64,000 bases of DNA from Odobenus rosmarus divergens (GCF_000321225.1 NW_004450662.1:1348063-1412062); one strand, 5' to 3'. Shown: positions 49,585 to 62,090, counted from the first letter of the stretch. Notes: generated from the sequence alone by a model not told the origin. A program made the numbers and translations.

Positions 49585-49794
49585 GGGAAAGCTGGTTTTA
49601 AACAGGACTCAGGCATTCCTGGATCCTCTCACCAAATTCCATCTATCATACTCCAACAACCCAACAGCATCCAAGAGTAGAGGCAGGTTCAAAGGCTTGG
49701 ACCTGGAAATGTAGAGGTCGGCTTCCCGGAAGCACTACATTAATAGCAAGCATCCTGCAGTCTCTGAGTGGAAGCTTCCCAGGGATTCCTGCAC

Positions 49795-50440
49795 TCCTTT
49801 ATTCAGCAAATCTTTATTAAATTCCTACTCTGTGTAAAAGTGTCAGATACAAAGGGGAGATGCAGCAGTAGTAAAACATCATCTATACCCTCAAGGAGTT
49901 TATAGCCACAGGAGAGGGAAAACATATAAACCACTTACTGTCATATGAGGCAGAATGAAAGAAGTGTTTGAATACATATGCAAGATACAGAGAAAGTGTT
50001 CATTTCAACAGAGAAAATCCAGGAAGACTTCACAAGGGAAGTGGCTCCTGAACTTTTCCTTGATAGAATCAATAGGATTTTAGTAGAAGGAAGATGAAAA
50101 AATAATCATCATAACACAAACAGAAAGCACAGAGACATCAAAGAACAGCACACTCTGAACGAAGAGCCAGGGTTCAGGGATGATTGGAGTGGATGAGAAA
50201 GTGATGGAGTGGGTGAGGAAGGGTATTGGGAGGTGGGGCTCCATAGGAAACGGCCTTGAACCATACCAGAGGGTTTGAACCTTGGTTATGAGCAGTGGAA
50301 ACCATTGTAGGTGTTTGACTAAGTTCATCTCCTGATCTGATGCTCCCTGGAAGAGAGCCGTAAGGTATATGGGGCATGGATCTGAAGGCAGGAAAGTGCT
50401 GGTTAGGTAATCCTGGTGAACAGAAGGTAGGACAGCCAGG
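49795..50440 (-). repeat. L2 LINE, diverged
   Basis: TTTATTCAGCAAATCTTTAT, CTACTCTGTGTAAAAGTGTC, ACCCTCAAGGAGTTTATAGC, then a GGAAGACTTCACAAGGGAAG segment and GTTATGAGCAGTGGAAACCATT-type, in antisense L2 order. Confidence 0.72.
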
Positions 50441-50989
50441 AGTTTGCTGAAGCACTTGCTAGAGACAAGGAAGGGGTATTGCTGGGGCAGGGGTACTGTA
50501 GTGGGGATGGAGAGTCACAACCCCCCCAATATTTGTTAGCCGGAGGACTCCTATGTGATGCCTTGAATCCCATTCAATTCAACAGTGGTTCTAGCAGCAA
50601 ATATCCCATGATGCCTAAGCAATGTACGGTTTCTTTAATAATCCAGAAGTTTCCGTACCTCGGGGTCCTGGGCCATTTTGATAATTGGTATTTGCTGAAG
50701 GCCCACGGTGGGTGGCTCTGTTGAGGAAGGGACCCCAACCAGAGATGCAGGTGGCCACAGGAGCCAAGTGACCTGAGTTCCCGCTCCGCCCCCACAGACC
50801 CACCCACCTCCTGCCCCTGAGCCATGCATTCTCTCTCAGTCACCTGTACTCACTAGAAGGTCAGAGGATGGAAATCACGGGTGTGAGGTCACCTGCACCC
50901 CACAAGCCCCTTCCCCGTGTGTCTGTGGCACTCGGCATGCCCCGGAGACTATTAGCAACTCTCTGGGAATATTTAACTGAAAACAATTT

Positions 50990-51235
50990 CTAGTTGGGAT
51001 CTGTTATAATTACTAATTAGATCTGATTATAATTATCTTTCGCTGCCATCTCTTACCTTGACACACAGGATAGCACGGGACCTGGCGACAATTAGCAGTG
51101 AGTCTTTCCTGATACACTGGCTGATTAGGAACACAATTGCAGGGTCGGGGGGAAGAGCCTGGCTTATTAAGGGAAGCTGCTGTTTACCAAGGAATGTTGC
51201 GATCAAATTAGATTAAAATTAATGAGGGGGAAACT
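50990..51235. promoter_or_regulatory. Homeodomain-core-rich non-coding element
   Basis: Repeat-free. GATCTGTTATAATTAC at 50998 recurs as GATCTGATTATAATTAT at 51020 (22-bp step). Then come GACAATTAGCAG, CTGATTAGG and AAATTAGATTAAAATTAATG. The density of ATTA/TAAT cores is the evidence; enhancer activity is inferred. Confidence 0.38.
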
Positions 51236-51403
51236 CGGAGTGCGGAAATGTGCATTTTTTTCCCTTAACTGTCTCCTTTTTGTCTCAGCTGATGACATCA
51301 GTTTGGGGAAGAAGCTGAACTCCCCTGTGTGTTCGCCTTCTTTCCCCCACCTCAGGCTTTTGGGGTTTGCTGGCCAGCCCACCTCCTTGACCCCTTCCAC
51401 TAA

Positions 51404-51428
51404 CCAGTCCAGTCCAGTCCAGTCCAGC
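51404..51428. repeat. (CCAGT)5 pentamer repeat
   Basis: CCAGTCCAGTCCAGTCCAGT followed by a final CCAG. Confidence 0.96.
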
Positions 51429-51444
51429 CCGGAGGGAGGTGGAG

Positions 51445-51545
51445 GGTCTGATTAACGGACTTCGGGCAAGTCTGTCATGTGAACTCTCTGAGCCTCAGCT
51501 TCCTCATCTGTAAAGTGGGGACGACATTTGCCTATGAGCCAGACA
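51445..51545 (+). repeat. MIR fragment
   Basis: ACGGACTTCGGGCAAGTCTG, CTCTGAGCCTCAGCTTCCTC and ATCTGTAAAGTGGGGACGAC: sense MIR. Confidence 0.9.
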
Positions 51546-52534
51546 CCTGCCCCAGTTACCTGCAGGCCTCCGGGGATTGGGAAGGGCTGTGCACACCGCA
51601 GGGGTCCACAGGCTGGAGCATCTTCATCCAGAAAGAGCGCTCTAGGCAACCTGAGCTGATTCTGAAAAGCAGAGGCAAGCTGGAACAGCTCTCCGGGACC
51701 CACGCGGTGCGCCATCCTATGATCAGTCTGGTGGCTGTGGGCTCGGGCACTAGGGGACCCGAATGATTTGTTTGAACCACCCTTGACTGCTACCTACTGG
51801 TGAGAGACAACAGAGATGCCGGGCAACAGGAAATGGCCCTTGGCAGTCATTTTGGTGACGAGAGGACTCACACACTCACAAACGCACACACCACCAAACA
51901 GATCCTTAAGCCCAGGTTCATGCAAAGTACACTCCCCTATATAAAATATGCTAATTTATGCAGCCGCTCCGCCTAAGTTTTGACCTGCAGTCTGAGAGGA
52001 TTCTCAGAGGGATCCAGGAGTACATTTTCCTCTGCCGTTACCCCCGCTTCAAGAGTGGGTCTCCCCTTTCCCCCATCCCTCCACCGTTTGGTTCCTCACC
52101 AGCAGGTCCCTCCCACCTTCCCAGGCCTCCAAGAAGCAGTTTCTGGGTGACTGTAGCACTGGGGGGCTGGCTCCAGCTCCTGGGGGTCCAGAGAGAAGTT
52201 TCTGGGACTTTGGATCTGTGTCTGTCCCAGTTGGCCGAGCCCGGCTCCCCAAGTCCTGACTCGCAGCCCAGCACACCTGGCAATGAGTCTTCATGTTTGC
52301 CTCCCACCCCAACTTTTCTGGGGGCTTCTGTTCAGGGTTCTGAGCTCGTGAAAAAGAAAACCAGAGCTAGCCCTCAGTGCTTTGCAATCTACCCTGGACT
52401 GAACCTCCTTTTCCAGGAATCCCCATTCTACCCTACTTCCCTGAAGATCTTCCTTCCTGTTGCCTCCATCATACCCACCCCTCACTCTGAACTTGGCCAA
52501 AGACTTGGATTCTCATGTAGTTGAGAAGTGAGTT

Positions 52535-52770
52535 GGCAAGGAGCCGTGGTGTGGCAGAGAAGACACTGGACTTATAGTCAAATACCTGGGCCCTGGTACC
52601 ATGTGCCCTTGTCCAAATCACTTAGCCTCTCTGACCCTCTGTTTCTTCTTCTGTAAGAATCAAGAATACCTGCCCTAGCAGTGTTCATGGCTGTCGTAAA
52701 GAGAAAGATGAATATGTATAGCAAAGCCTGTTACGAACAGCACAGTGCCGCACAATGTTTGGAGCACAGG
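52535..52770 (+). repeat. MIR (near full length)
   Basis: GTGTGGCAGAGAAGACACTG, CAAATCACTTAGCCTCTCTG, ACCCTCTGTTTCTTCTTCTG and CATGGCTGTCGTAAAGAGAA. Confidence 0.85.
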
Positions 52771-52799
52771 TACCCTTGAGAACTGGCCGGCCATTTCTG

Positions 52800-53150
52800 C
52801 AAAATCTGTTCTGATCGTCTATTGCTGTGTAACAAATCACCCCGCACTCAAGGGCTTTAAATAACAGTAATCATTTATTAGCTCTCACCGTTTCTGCAGG
52901 TCAAGGAGCTAACACCAGCTGAGCAGGACGGTTCTGGTTCAGGGTGTCTCATTGCAATCAGACGTAGGAGGGTCTAGGGTCATGTCAAAGTCTTCTTTCC
53001 GCAAGCCTGCACTGGAGTGTGGGGCTCCTCAGGCATCTCTCTCTCCATCTGCGTGTGGTCTCTCCTTGTGGCCTCTCAGCATGGTGGCTTCAGGGTAGTG
53101 AATTTCTTGCCCGAATGCTTAGGGCTCCAAAGTACCTGTCCAGCCCCCAC
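52800..53150 (-). mobile_element. Ancient LTR-like repeat (MaLR/MLT1-like)
   Basis: CTATTGCTGTGTAACAAATC, TTTAAATAACAGTAATCATT, TTATTAGCTCTCACCGTTTC and GGTTCAGGGTGTCTCATTGC follow the order of an old, common mammalian repeat that I place, with doubt, among MaLR-type solo LTRs in reverse. It has no coding part. Confidence 0.5.
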
Positions 53151-53714
53151 TGGCAAATGCACTACAAGTGTTCTGTTGCCCCCTGGGGCACCCAGAGCAG
53201 AGTGAGGCCTCAGCCCAGCTGCCCATTGTTAGCCATCTGCATGCGGGAGCCCCTACCCTTCCTCTCTCCCTGACACACAGCCTGCCCTGCTGGCCCCCTC
53301 CAGCCCTGGTGGCCTGTGGCCAGAGTCTGCGTGTGGCGCTTTCTGAGCCCACACCACCCCCACACCGTGTGGCGTTGCTCTGTGTCTGGGGCGCGAGGGC
53401 AGGGCAAGGGCAGCAGACATCTGGCCTACCTCCCCGGAGCTCCGGAGAGCCAGGGATTTAAGACCAGCAAACAGGGGGTCCGTTTGCCAGGATCCTGAAT
53501 CCAAATGAGGCTTTGACTGACTCTGGCCAGGTTGGCATCTGCCTCATGGCACTCCAGAGTCTCAGATTCCAGCAAACTCATAGAGACTGAGCATACTCAG
53601 AATACTGGGCCATGGAGTGTCAGAGCTGGAAAGGCCTTGGGGACCCGCCGATACAGAACCAGAGGCCGTGGGCGGGCAATGTCTGACTTAGGGCCCACCT
53701 CCCTCCAGCCTCAG

Positions 53715-54035
53715 CTCCTACCACTGCACACTCCCAGCTCACTCCTCTGCTCCCAACGCTTTGCACGCACATGACTGTCTCTCACCTTCTCCTGCTTCCT
53801 TCCTAGACCCTTCTCACTCAACGCCCCCACCCCGCCTTCCCTGGGCTCCCCAGTCTGGTCTAGGTTCCCACTGACCCTGCATCTCCCCATGTCAGCACCT
53901 GCACTGTGTGGGTCCCTCCCCCACCTGGACTATATGTCTCCCTGTGGTCAGGGACCGGGTGTCCTTGCCGTCTACACCCAGCCCCTCGCGGAAGCCCCAC
54001 AGATAGCAGCACTCAGTAAAGTTGGTGGAACAAAT
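53715..54035 (+). repeat. L2 3' end
   Basis: TCCCAACGCTTTGCACGCAC, CCCCACCTGGACTATATGTC, TCCCTGTGGTCAGGGACCGG and CAGCACTCAGTAAAGTTGGT: the sense L2 3' end. Confidence 0.83.
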
Positions 54036-54224
54036 GTATGACCACCAAGGTCACCTGCAACGTCGGGCAGCTTTATGTTCAGCAGCAACGGTCCAGTGCA
54101 TTCAGGAGCCCAAGGCCCAATCCCATTGATGGAGAAGCAACTGGAAGACTAGCCAGGAAGGGTTTCCAGCAGCGCACCTTCCCTGCCCTGGCTGCATTCC
54201 CAGCAAGGGAACAGAGCTCTCCCC

Positions 54225-54345
54225 CTCTACTTCCAACAACTCAGTTCATCGTCGAGCCCCAGTTTTCTCATCTGATAAATGAACATAATAACTGCCTATC
54301 TAAAAGGGCTGTTAGGAAAATCCGCTGAGCGCTGTGTGCCGACGT
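54225..54345 (+). repeat. MIR 3' part
   Basis: GCCCCAGTTTTCTCATCTGA, TAAATGAACATAATAACTGC and AAAAGGGCTGTTAGGAAAAT. Confidence 0.82.
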
Positions 54346-54554
54346 GGCTTACAGACGGTGAACTTCTGAAGGGAAGTTAGAAGCCACCACCCTGACCCAG
54401 TGGTGTGCAGGAGGTAGCTTGTCCTGCCTGTGAGAGCCAGCAGTGCCTTCTCCTCTCTGACATCAGCCGCACATTGGTAGCTTGAAATTGGTCGTCACAG
54501 GAGTGTTGATACCACAGACGTCGCTGAACACTGCAGTCAGGGTTTTGTTGGGTG

Positions 54555-54765
54555 TCGTGTTTGAAGAGCCGGCTTACGATTGTTTTAGTGCCTCCCCTGA
54601 CTTAATCTGAGATCTTAGGCAGGTCATTGTACCTTCCAGAGTCCCCGTTTCCCTAACTGTAAAACAGGAACAAGTCTCCTTGGCTGTGCCCACGATTCAG
54701 AAAGGCTGTTTGAGATGAATGGAAGCCCCCTGAGCTCCATAGCAAAACCAGGCTGGAGAACTCCC
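54555..54765 (+). repeat. MIR
   Basis: GAGATCTTAGGCAGGTCATT, CCGTTTCCCTAACTGTAAAA and ACAGGAACAAGTCTCCTTGG. Confidence 0.8.
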
Positions 54766-55284
54766 AAGTGTAAGCCATCATTCCCTGTGATTAATGGCCT
54801 TTATTATAATCACCCTTCATCATAAAATAAGCCAGAGCAGTGACTAAGCAGTGACTCACACCTGGAAATGTACCCGGACTGGAGAGACTAGGGATTTGCT
54901 CAGCAGCCTCCCAGGGAGCTGGCCTGGCCAGGGGCTCCAGTAGGGCACCCATGAATCAGGCCACAGGGCCACCCTGGAGAACTGGCATAATAAGGCTGGG
55001 CCCCAGGAACCTGAGCTCTGACCCCGGCTCTACCCTTACCTCACAGGTGGCCTCAGGCTTCTCACTTGACCACTGGGAGCCTCCAGGGTTTGCCAAGGAG
55101 ATGGAATAAGCTGTATGCGAAAGCTACTGGGAAAGTTTAAGGTGCTCACCTCATGCAAAGTAGGGACCATGGGGTGCAGAGGGAGCCTTCAACCAGAGCG
55201 TGGGAGCTGCTCTGGCCCTGCTGGGTTAGAGTCCATCCACCCATATGCAGATGGGAGAACTCTGTCCCCAAGTATGCAGCTAGT

Positions 55285-56040
55285 AGCCGTTCATATTAAG
55301 CACCTACTGTGCGCCCTTGTTATTCTAGGCACCAAGGATACAATAGTGAACGAATCAGAAAAAGTCACTGCTTCTACCAGTGGAGGGAGACAGACGATGA
55401 TAAACAAACAAATCTAGAATGTCCTGAGTGCCATAAAGCAACACAAAGCAGCGTGAGGTGGTGGAGAGGGGTGGTGCAGAGGTGCTACTTTATCTGGATA
55501 ACCAGGTAGGGCCTCTTTGAGTAAGTAGCATATATCCAAAGATCTGAAGAGCGGGAGAAAGCGAGCCAAGCGAACGTTTAGAGAAAGAACATTCCAGATG
55601 GGGAGCATAGCAATGCAAAGGCCCTGGGGCAGTCCTAGTTATTTCCCAGAAACGGCAGAGAGGTCTGTGTGGCTGGCTGACGCAGAGTAAAAGGAGAGAC
55701 TGACGGAAATTAGGTCAGAGGGAGCAAGGGGCCAGATTTTACTGGGTCTTATAGACCGCAATAAGGACTTCAGACTTTACTCTGATTGAGAGAGGGAACC
55801 ACGAGAAGCTTTGAGCAGAGGAGAAAGCCATGAAAAGGACTTCCCGGCAAGGGGGGTGGGGGGCAAGGATGATTGCAGGAACCTGGTTAGGAAGCTGCTA
55901 CCCAGTCGGGCCGTTAGGTCATGGTGACCTGCCTGGGGTGGCAGCACAAGCATGAGAAGGATGAGATCTGTGCGTGTTTACATGGTAGAGTCATAGCCAA
56001 CGGGGTGTGAGAGGCAGAACAAAGTCAAGGGCACGCCATA
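55285..56040 (-). repeat. L2 LINE
   Basis: Long antisense L2: AGCACCTACTGTGCGCCCTT, GATACAATAGTGAACGAATC, AGAACATTCCAGATGGGGAG, GCAATGCAAAGGCCCTGGGG, GGCCAGATTTTACTGGGTCT and CTTTGAGCAGAGGAGAAAGC. Confidence 0.92.
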
Positions 56041-56369
56041 GTATCTGACCTGAGCTGGTGAGAGGTCAGGACTAGCAGAACCCACACGGGCTCCGAGAGG
56101 GACCAGATGTGATCTCTGAGCGCCCCTCCTGTTCCGTGGTCCTCACTGGGACAGTAACGGGGCCCCTTCCTCGGGCAGCTGCCCCTGCCTCTTGCCCTCC
56201 ACTCAACTTGGAGAACCACAGGTCTGGGAGCACACACAGGTTCACCCCATTCCTAAGGCACTGCTGCCAGGCCCTGAGGAGGAAACACCTGATACAAGCA
56301 GTCACACAGGCCCTCAGAGGACCGAGTCTGCTTGGGGAGGCCACTTATAAACATACGAAATGATTCCGT

Positions 56370-56670
56370 CCAGAACCTGGCCAGCAACAATCAGTGGGAC
56401 AGGAAGGGATGTGGACAGCCAGGGAAGGCTTTGGGGCGGAAACAGAACTTGTATCCTCGAGGATGAGCCCCTCTGGGGGCATCTGGGGAAGGTGGAGGGC
56501 CCTGGGGGTAGGGAGAGGAGAGGGGTTCCTATGGAGGACCTTTGGTGGGTCAGAGGGCCAGAGAAGCTGGGGCCAGGGTGACAGAGGGCCTTCAAGTCAG
56601 GCTTAAGGTTCAGACTCCATTCCACAGACAGGGGGAAGCCACTGAGAAGGCAGAGAAAAGCAAGTCTGCA
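56370..56670 (-). repeat. L2 fragment, diverged
   Basis: GGGCCAGGGTGACAGAGGGC, TTCAAGTCAGGCTTAAGGTT and GGGGAAGCCACTGAGAAGG keep the antisense L2 order. The left part is weak. Confidence 0.55.
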
Positions 56671-57234
56671 GGCCCACCCCTGAGCCGTCCCCCTCTACCT
56701 GCTTCCATTCCCCCATCGCCTGCCTGCAGTCCCTCCGAGCCCCCAGTCCCCAGCCCAGCCCAGGGTCTGAGCAGCAGAGCTGGGTCCTGCCTAGAGGACA
56801 GGAACTAAGCGGGACCAGCCAAGGGTACAGCATTCCCCTGGAATTGCTCAGTGTGCAGCCTGGCCACCTTGGCTAAGCCGTACCCCTTCTAGGCACTAGC
56901 TCAGAGCCTGCAGGAGCCTCTGCTCATCTGGCTTCTCCCTGCCCCACCATCCCTGAGACCCAGGGGCCCCCTGGGCTGGTTAAGGTGTGTCATTGCACCA
57001 AGAACTTGATGGATGGCCTCAGGAATGGCTGCCCATCTCCATCTGTAGGGCCTCTGGAGCCCATCTGTCTTCTCGTGGCAGCCTGCCCCCACCCCGGTGC
57101 TCATGTCCGCTAGGACATTTCTAGGCCTGAACGTGCCCCAGGTGGGTCCCAAGAGCCTTAGGGGTCAGCCTGCATTTTGTCCTTACTAGGGACAGGAAAG
57201 CAAGGCAGCTTCCCTCCGTGGGGAGGCAGCTGAA

Positions 57235-57905
57235 GCAGGATTAAGGTTTTGGGGTGAGGCACAAAATTTAAGGGGCATCAAAAAACTGAGGGATCTAGAT
57301 AATATTTTAAGGTAAAAATTTTCAAACTCCAAATTAATGCCAAAAAATCATTAATTTCTGAATAAAATATCAAAATATTAAATAGAGACCAGATCAGTAA
57401 TAGCACCAAGCCAAAAACCATCCTAGAGCCTAAGGCCAGAGGAGAAGTGTGTGCCCCTGTACATGTGGTGTTATGTCATTTTTTAATCATTAATTTTCTT
57501 TTTAGAACATTAAAGGACTTGAAAAAATATTGAAACACACAATATTATTTTCAGCCTCAATACTTCATTTACAACAAAAACAGAGTTTGTCGTTCTACTC
57601 TCCTGGCTTGGATGGGAGCAAGTGTGTCCGTAATAACATCATCTACTTCTCTTTGCTTATTTCATTTGCCCTTGAGAGAATTGCCGTGTTTGATCATTTC
57701 TCTTGACCAGGTGATCACCTTAAATCATTTTAAATGAATCTCAGCTTCATAATCCTGTCTTTATTTAAAACTGTGATCTTTTGTTCACCATGGATGATTT
57801 TGCATTCGTGTTGATATTTTTAAGAAAATTTTATTCAAATATTATTTATCTCCATGACTGAAGTTCAGGGGGTTGGGGGGCACCCCCTTACATTGTGTAC
57901 CCAGC
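57235..57905. repeat. Unassigned AT-rich block, probably an ancient repeat
   Basis: A 670-bp AT-rich segment, sharply distinct from GC-rich flanks, begins GGTTTTGGGGTGAGGCACAA and ends near GGGGGGCACCCCCTTACATT. It lacks a frame of useful length. I do not recognise the family. Confidence 0.35.
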
Positions 57906-58649
57906 CCTGAGTTGGAGCAGATGTGTTGGACCACCTGCCCCCAACCTGAACCGGGAAAGGGTCCCAGGGGCCAGGGCTCGAGTGGGGAGCAGTAAGAATG
58001 AGCCAGCTCTGGGTCAGGGCTATCCCAAAGGCTTTCTGGTCACTCAGTGCAGCATCAAATAGTTCTGCTTCATGTCGAACTTAATGCTTCCGCTGCTGCT
58101 CCCTGGCCCATCTTCCTGGAAGACCAGCCTCTTTGTCCTGCCCGAGGCCTCTCATTTAGTCCTAGGGACAGTGGCTCCCAGCTGAGGCTCTGGGGCTGCA
58201 TCTTGACATCTCTCCCCCGAGCATCAGAAAGGCAGGGAGGTGCTGGGGGTTCAGAGCAGGTGAGAAGACAAAATCTTGCCCCGCACAGCCCACCTCCAAG
58301 CCCCCCTTCAGCATCTTGATATCTCACCATTAATGGCTGTTGAGGCATAAACCATTTGTAAGAAAAGGCCCTTTCAGAGTCAATTGATCAAAGTTTGATA
58401 GGAAGCTGTAGAATTTCCCAGGTGGTTGTTCCCCTCCGACAGCAAGAGCCCGGCTAGGAGCAGAGGCGTGTTGCCTGACGGGAAATCAGTAGGCTCACCC
58501 TCCCCTGCGTTCTGCCCCTGTACTCTCCTCCCCTCCCCTACAAGTAGAAACACCTCTCAGAGAACTGGACAGACAGAGGCTAATAGGGAGCAGGGAAGAA
58601 ACTGCAGGAAAACTAATGAGCAAGTGTGTAAGTGGACGTGGGCTGATAT

Positions 58650-58870
58650 GGGCTTCGAGAAGCCATCAGGTCCATCTCCCTGCCTCAGGGTCAGGTCTCC
58701 ACATCACACTCAACTCATCCCTGACCTGGGGGCGAGGGGACTTCGGATAAAGAGACTAGACCTCTCTCCTCTAGCTGTGTCTCTAATGACAGTTCTTCCT
58801 GACATCTAACCTCAATCCCTCACGCTGCAACTTGAGCCCGTCTTCCCCTTTCAGTGCAGGAGGAGACTAT
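58650..58870 (+). repeat. L3/CR1-like LINE fragment
   Basis: AGTTCTTCCTGACATCTAAC, CTCAATCCCTCACGCTGCAA and CTTGAGCCCGTCTTCC match the conserved 3' segment of mammalian CR1/L3. Confidence 0.75.
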
Positions 58871-59569
58871 ACATGGACCATTCTCCATGTCTCAGTGGCC
58901 TCTGTCCCTGGCCATCCCCCTGTAAGTTATCCTTGTACTTGGTAAGTCTTGAGGAAACAGACCAGCAAGTATGGGGGGCCGTTTGGCTCATTGAAGACAA
59001 GAAAGTATAAATCTGGATTCTGAAATCATCCTTTCTGAAAAAACAAATCTGGGCTGCAGCACACCCAGAGAGGTGGTAACTTGCTGTTTTGCCTGGAGCA
59101 CGTCACTTACCTTCTTCGGACCAGCTCCTTTACCCATCGAATAAGGGAGGTGTGTGGGCTCGGCACAGCTCTGAGGGCCTTCCACCCTGACAGCCTCCGT
59201 CCGGCCCACGCTGAGACACCTGGGTTTTTGCTCTGGGGATGAATGTGAGCAGGTGCTCCTGATATGGCCTCCTTACCTGCCGCAGACCTTGACTGGAGAG
59301 ACAAACAACACAGGAGCCAAACAGCTGAGCCCCGAGCAGAACAGGGAACCATGTGGCAGCCTTTAGCCAGAGTCATATGGCCTTGAATTGGTTCTCAGCC
59401 AGCCTTGCAGGAAGAGAGGACTTTCTTCCCTTCCACCCCCCGTCGAGAAATGGGAGAAGTGAAGAAGTGCCCCCATTCACCCACACTTCAGCAGCCCCAC
59501 TCAGAGCCGGCATTACCCCTCCCTCAGCCCTCGCCGTAATCCTGATGTCTTCACAGAGCTCTGTGTTTA

Positions 59570-59740
59570 CAAGCTCGCTCACCTTCTCTGGGCCTTCATG
59601 ACTCTCTGACAGGATTTACTGTTGTGCCCACTTTACGGATGTGAACACTGAGGCTCGGAGAGGTGAAACTTGCCCAGGTAAACACAGCTGGAAAGTGGTG
59701 GCCCTGAGACACAAGTCCCATCTTTGGGACTCCAGATTCA
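59570..59740 (-). repeat. MIR
   Basis: GCCCACTTTACGGATGTGAA, CACTGAGGCTCGGAGAGGTG and AACTTGCCCAGGTAAACACA: antisense MIR. Confidence 0.92.
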
Positions 59741-60139
59741 CAACGATCTGAAGCCCTCCTTTCTCTCCATTTGGGCCTTCTTTTGACTCCGGAGTGGACA
59801 CAAAATCCACATGGAACCCCATCCCTATTCTGCAAGGAGAGACCATGCCCTCCTCTCTAAAACCCCTCCCTGGGAAGGTGGACCATGAATCATTCAGCCT
59901 TCTGCACCCTCTGCTTCCTGAGGAGCAAATGACCATCTCTGCCGCACCTCTGACTCCAGAGGTCTTCCTGTCTGACCACAAGGACTATTCCTGCCTTTGC
60001 CTGGCCTCCTAGAGCCCCAAACTACCACCTGGCAGGGGATGGAAGAGGCAGAACCATTCTTTGGGAGATGAGGTGGGGGGAGAGAGATGAGAGGGTTCAT
60101 AGAATTCCATCTCCCAGAATCAGCCCACCGACCACTCAG

Positions 60140-60275
60140 AGTAAGTGGTATTACCTCTTCTGTGTTATGATGAAGATGCAGGCTCAGAGTACTAATTAAA
60201 TGACCCAAGGCCACACGGCTAGTAACTGGGGAGGCCACAAAGCAGCCCCAGGTCTGACTCTGGACACAGCACGAC
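60140..60275 (-). repeat. MIR
   Basis: AAGATGCAGGCTCAGAGTAC, CCCAAGGCCACACGGCTAGT and AACTGGGGAGGCCACAAAGC. Confidence 0.85.
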
Positions 60276-60424
60276 ATCCCTGGCCTGCTGGCATGGTCAC
60301 CGAGGCAGGATGTCAGTCCTCAGGAATCCCGAGTACCTGTGGAACCCAGTGGCCTGCCCCATGAGCAAGTGCAGGCTGAGGAACGCTTCATGCGGAGTAC
60401 GCTCTGCCAAACCCTCCCAGTGAT

Positions 60425-60760
60425 CATGTCCAGTAAATGCAAATTAGCCCTAATGGGAGTCGGAAATAAACATACTCACAAAGTACAGCTGCCTTTCCTC
60501 CCCTCCCCCCAGCGCACACACACTCACACGCGATGCATTCCAAAGTCAAATGCAAATGGTATTTTCAATTACATACCAGATTTGGATTATCCACGCCTCT
60601 GGCCACGAACATTAATGCCCATCACAGGGAGCTGAGTGGCTCTAAGACACATCCAATACATTTCACCTCAAACGAGCAATGAAGACCTTACCCCATCCAC
60701 TCCTCAGAGCAGCTAATGGGCTATTCCTGAGCGACACATTTGCATGTGGACCGATATACG
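60425..60760. promoter_or_regulatory. Cluster of three perfect octamer (POU) motifs
   Basis: ATGCAAAT at 60437-60444 and 60550-60557 and the reverse form ATTTGCAT at 60738-60745, in a repeat-free stretch. One octamer abuts a homeodomain core (ATGCAAATTAG). POU-factor binding is known for this motif; use as an enhancer here is inference. Confidence 0.4.
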
Positions 60761-61369
60761 CAGCCCTTACACCCCCAAACTGCTGCATCGTGACAGTGAT
60801 GCAGATCTGAGCTGAAACCCATATATTCCGACTCGGGCTGATCCCAGGACACTCACAGCAACTCAGTGCTGCCCCATCTCTTTTTATAGAGCAGCCGCTG
60901 TGCATAGAACCCTTTCCACGGCGAGTCAATTGCTGATCAAAGGGGAAGGGGAGCCTGGGAGGAGAGACAGCACAAAGAAGGGAGGTGATTAAGGATCCAA
61001 GTGTCGCTAGCCTAGAGAAAGGGGTGATTGGAGGTGGGTAGTGGGGAACACAGAGGGTAAGAGACTTGTCCGAGGTCAGCTGAGCCAAGGGATACCGGCT
61101 GCCCTGGGTCCCAAACTCATTGATTCAAATGCCTATAGCCATCTCCAAACAAGCAATGTCCTTATGAGTCCCAAATCGCAGTATCTCCCCAAACTGGCCC
61201 GTGAGTCCAACATGGAGTGCCAGTAGGACCCCATGGGACCCTCTGGAACATAGTAGGTACTCAATACATCATAGTGGTTATTAGTGTTTTCTATATCTGC
61301 CCCCTCTCAAAGCATTCCCATAGCTTTTCCTGCCCGTACCCCCTTCACTAGGCATCCCTGACTCTTCTC

Positions 61370-61460
61370 TCATGTATTCAGCACTCATCTCTTGAGCACC
61401 AGCTCTGTGCAAGCTCTCAGCTGAGACAGGAGGAACAAGGAGGAATATTTCAGGGCCGCT
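61370..61460 (-). repeat. L2-like fragment
   Basis: ATGTATTCAGCACTCATCTC, TTGAGCACCAGCTCTGTGCA: an antisense L2 tail. Confidence 0.6.
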
Positions 61461-62090
61461 TCCCTCAGGAAGTCACCTCAACTCGGCTCCTCCACCCAGC
61501 CAGCCACGGATCCCATGCAGCAGGACTGAAGGGGAGGCTCCCACCCAGCTCAACCCCACACCACCGGCTGAAGCACCATGCTGGGCCCCGGGACACGCAA
61601 AGACAAGACTGGTCCCGGCCCTGTGGACGCACAGTCATAGTCCAGTGGAGTCCAGAGGAGGCATTTCCGCAAAACCTGAAGGTCACATAGGTGTCCACAA
61701 GTCAGAAAAGAAGGGACAGGCATTCTGGGAAGAGAGAGCAGCCCCTCCCCCCACCTTCTAGGGATGTGAGGGTAACTACACAAAGGGCCAGCTCTGGGGA
61801 GAGAACCTAGCTCAGTGGCTGACACCCAGGAGGTTTGTAACCATTTCTCTTGTTAAGTGGGACGTTAGTGAAAAGATGAGGAAACTCTGAGGAGGATCCT
61901 TCTCCATTCCAGGCCAGTCTGCGCCCCCCTCCCCCCCCCAACCCGGTCTTGTACTGTGTCACAAATTACCTGCCCCACATGGCCTTCTGGGCAGATCTGA
62001 TAAGGTCATTCAAGGCCACTGTCAGCAGGAGACACTGGGGCTCTTTCTGTGTTGTTTCTCCCACATCACATATTAGCATCTGACTTGAGC

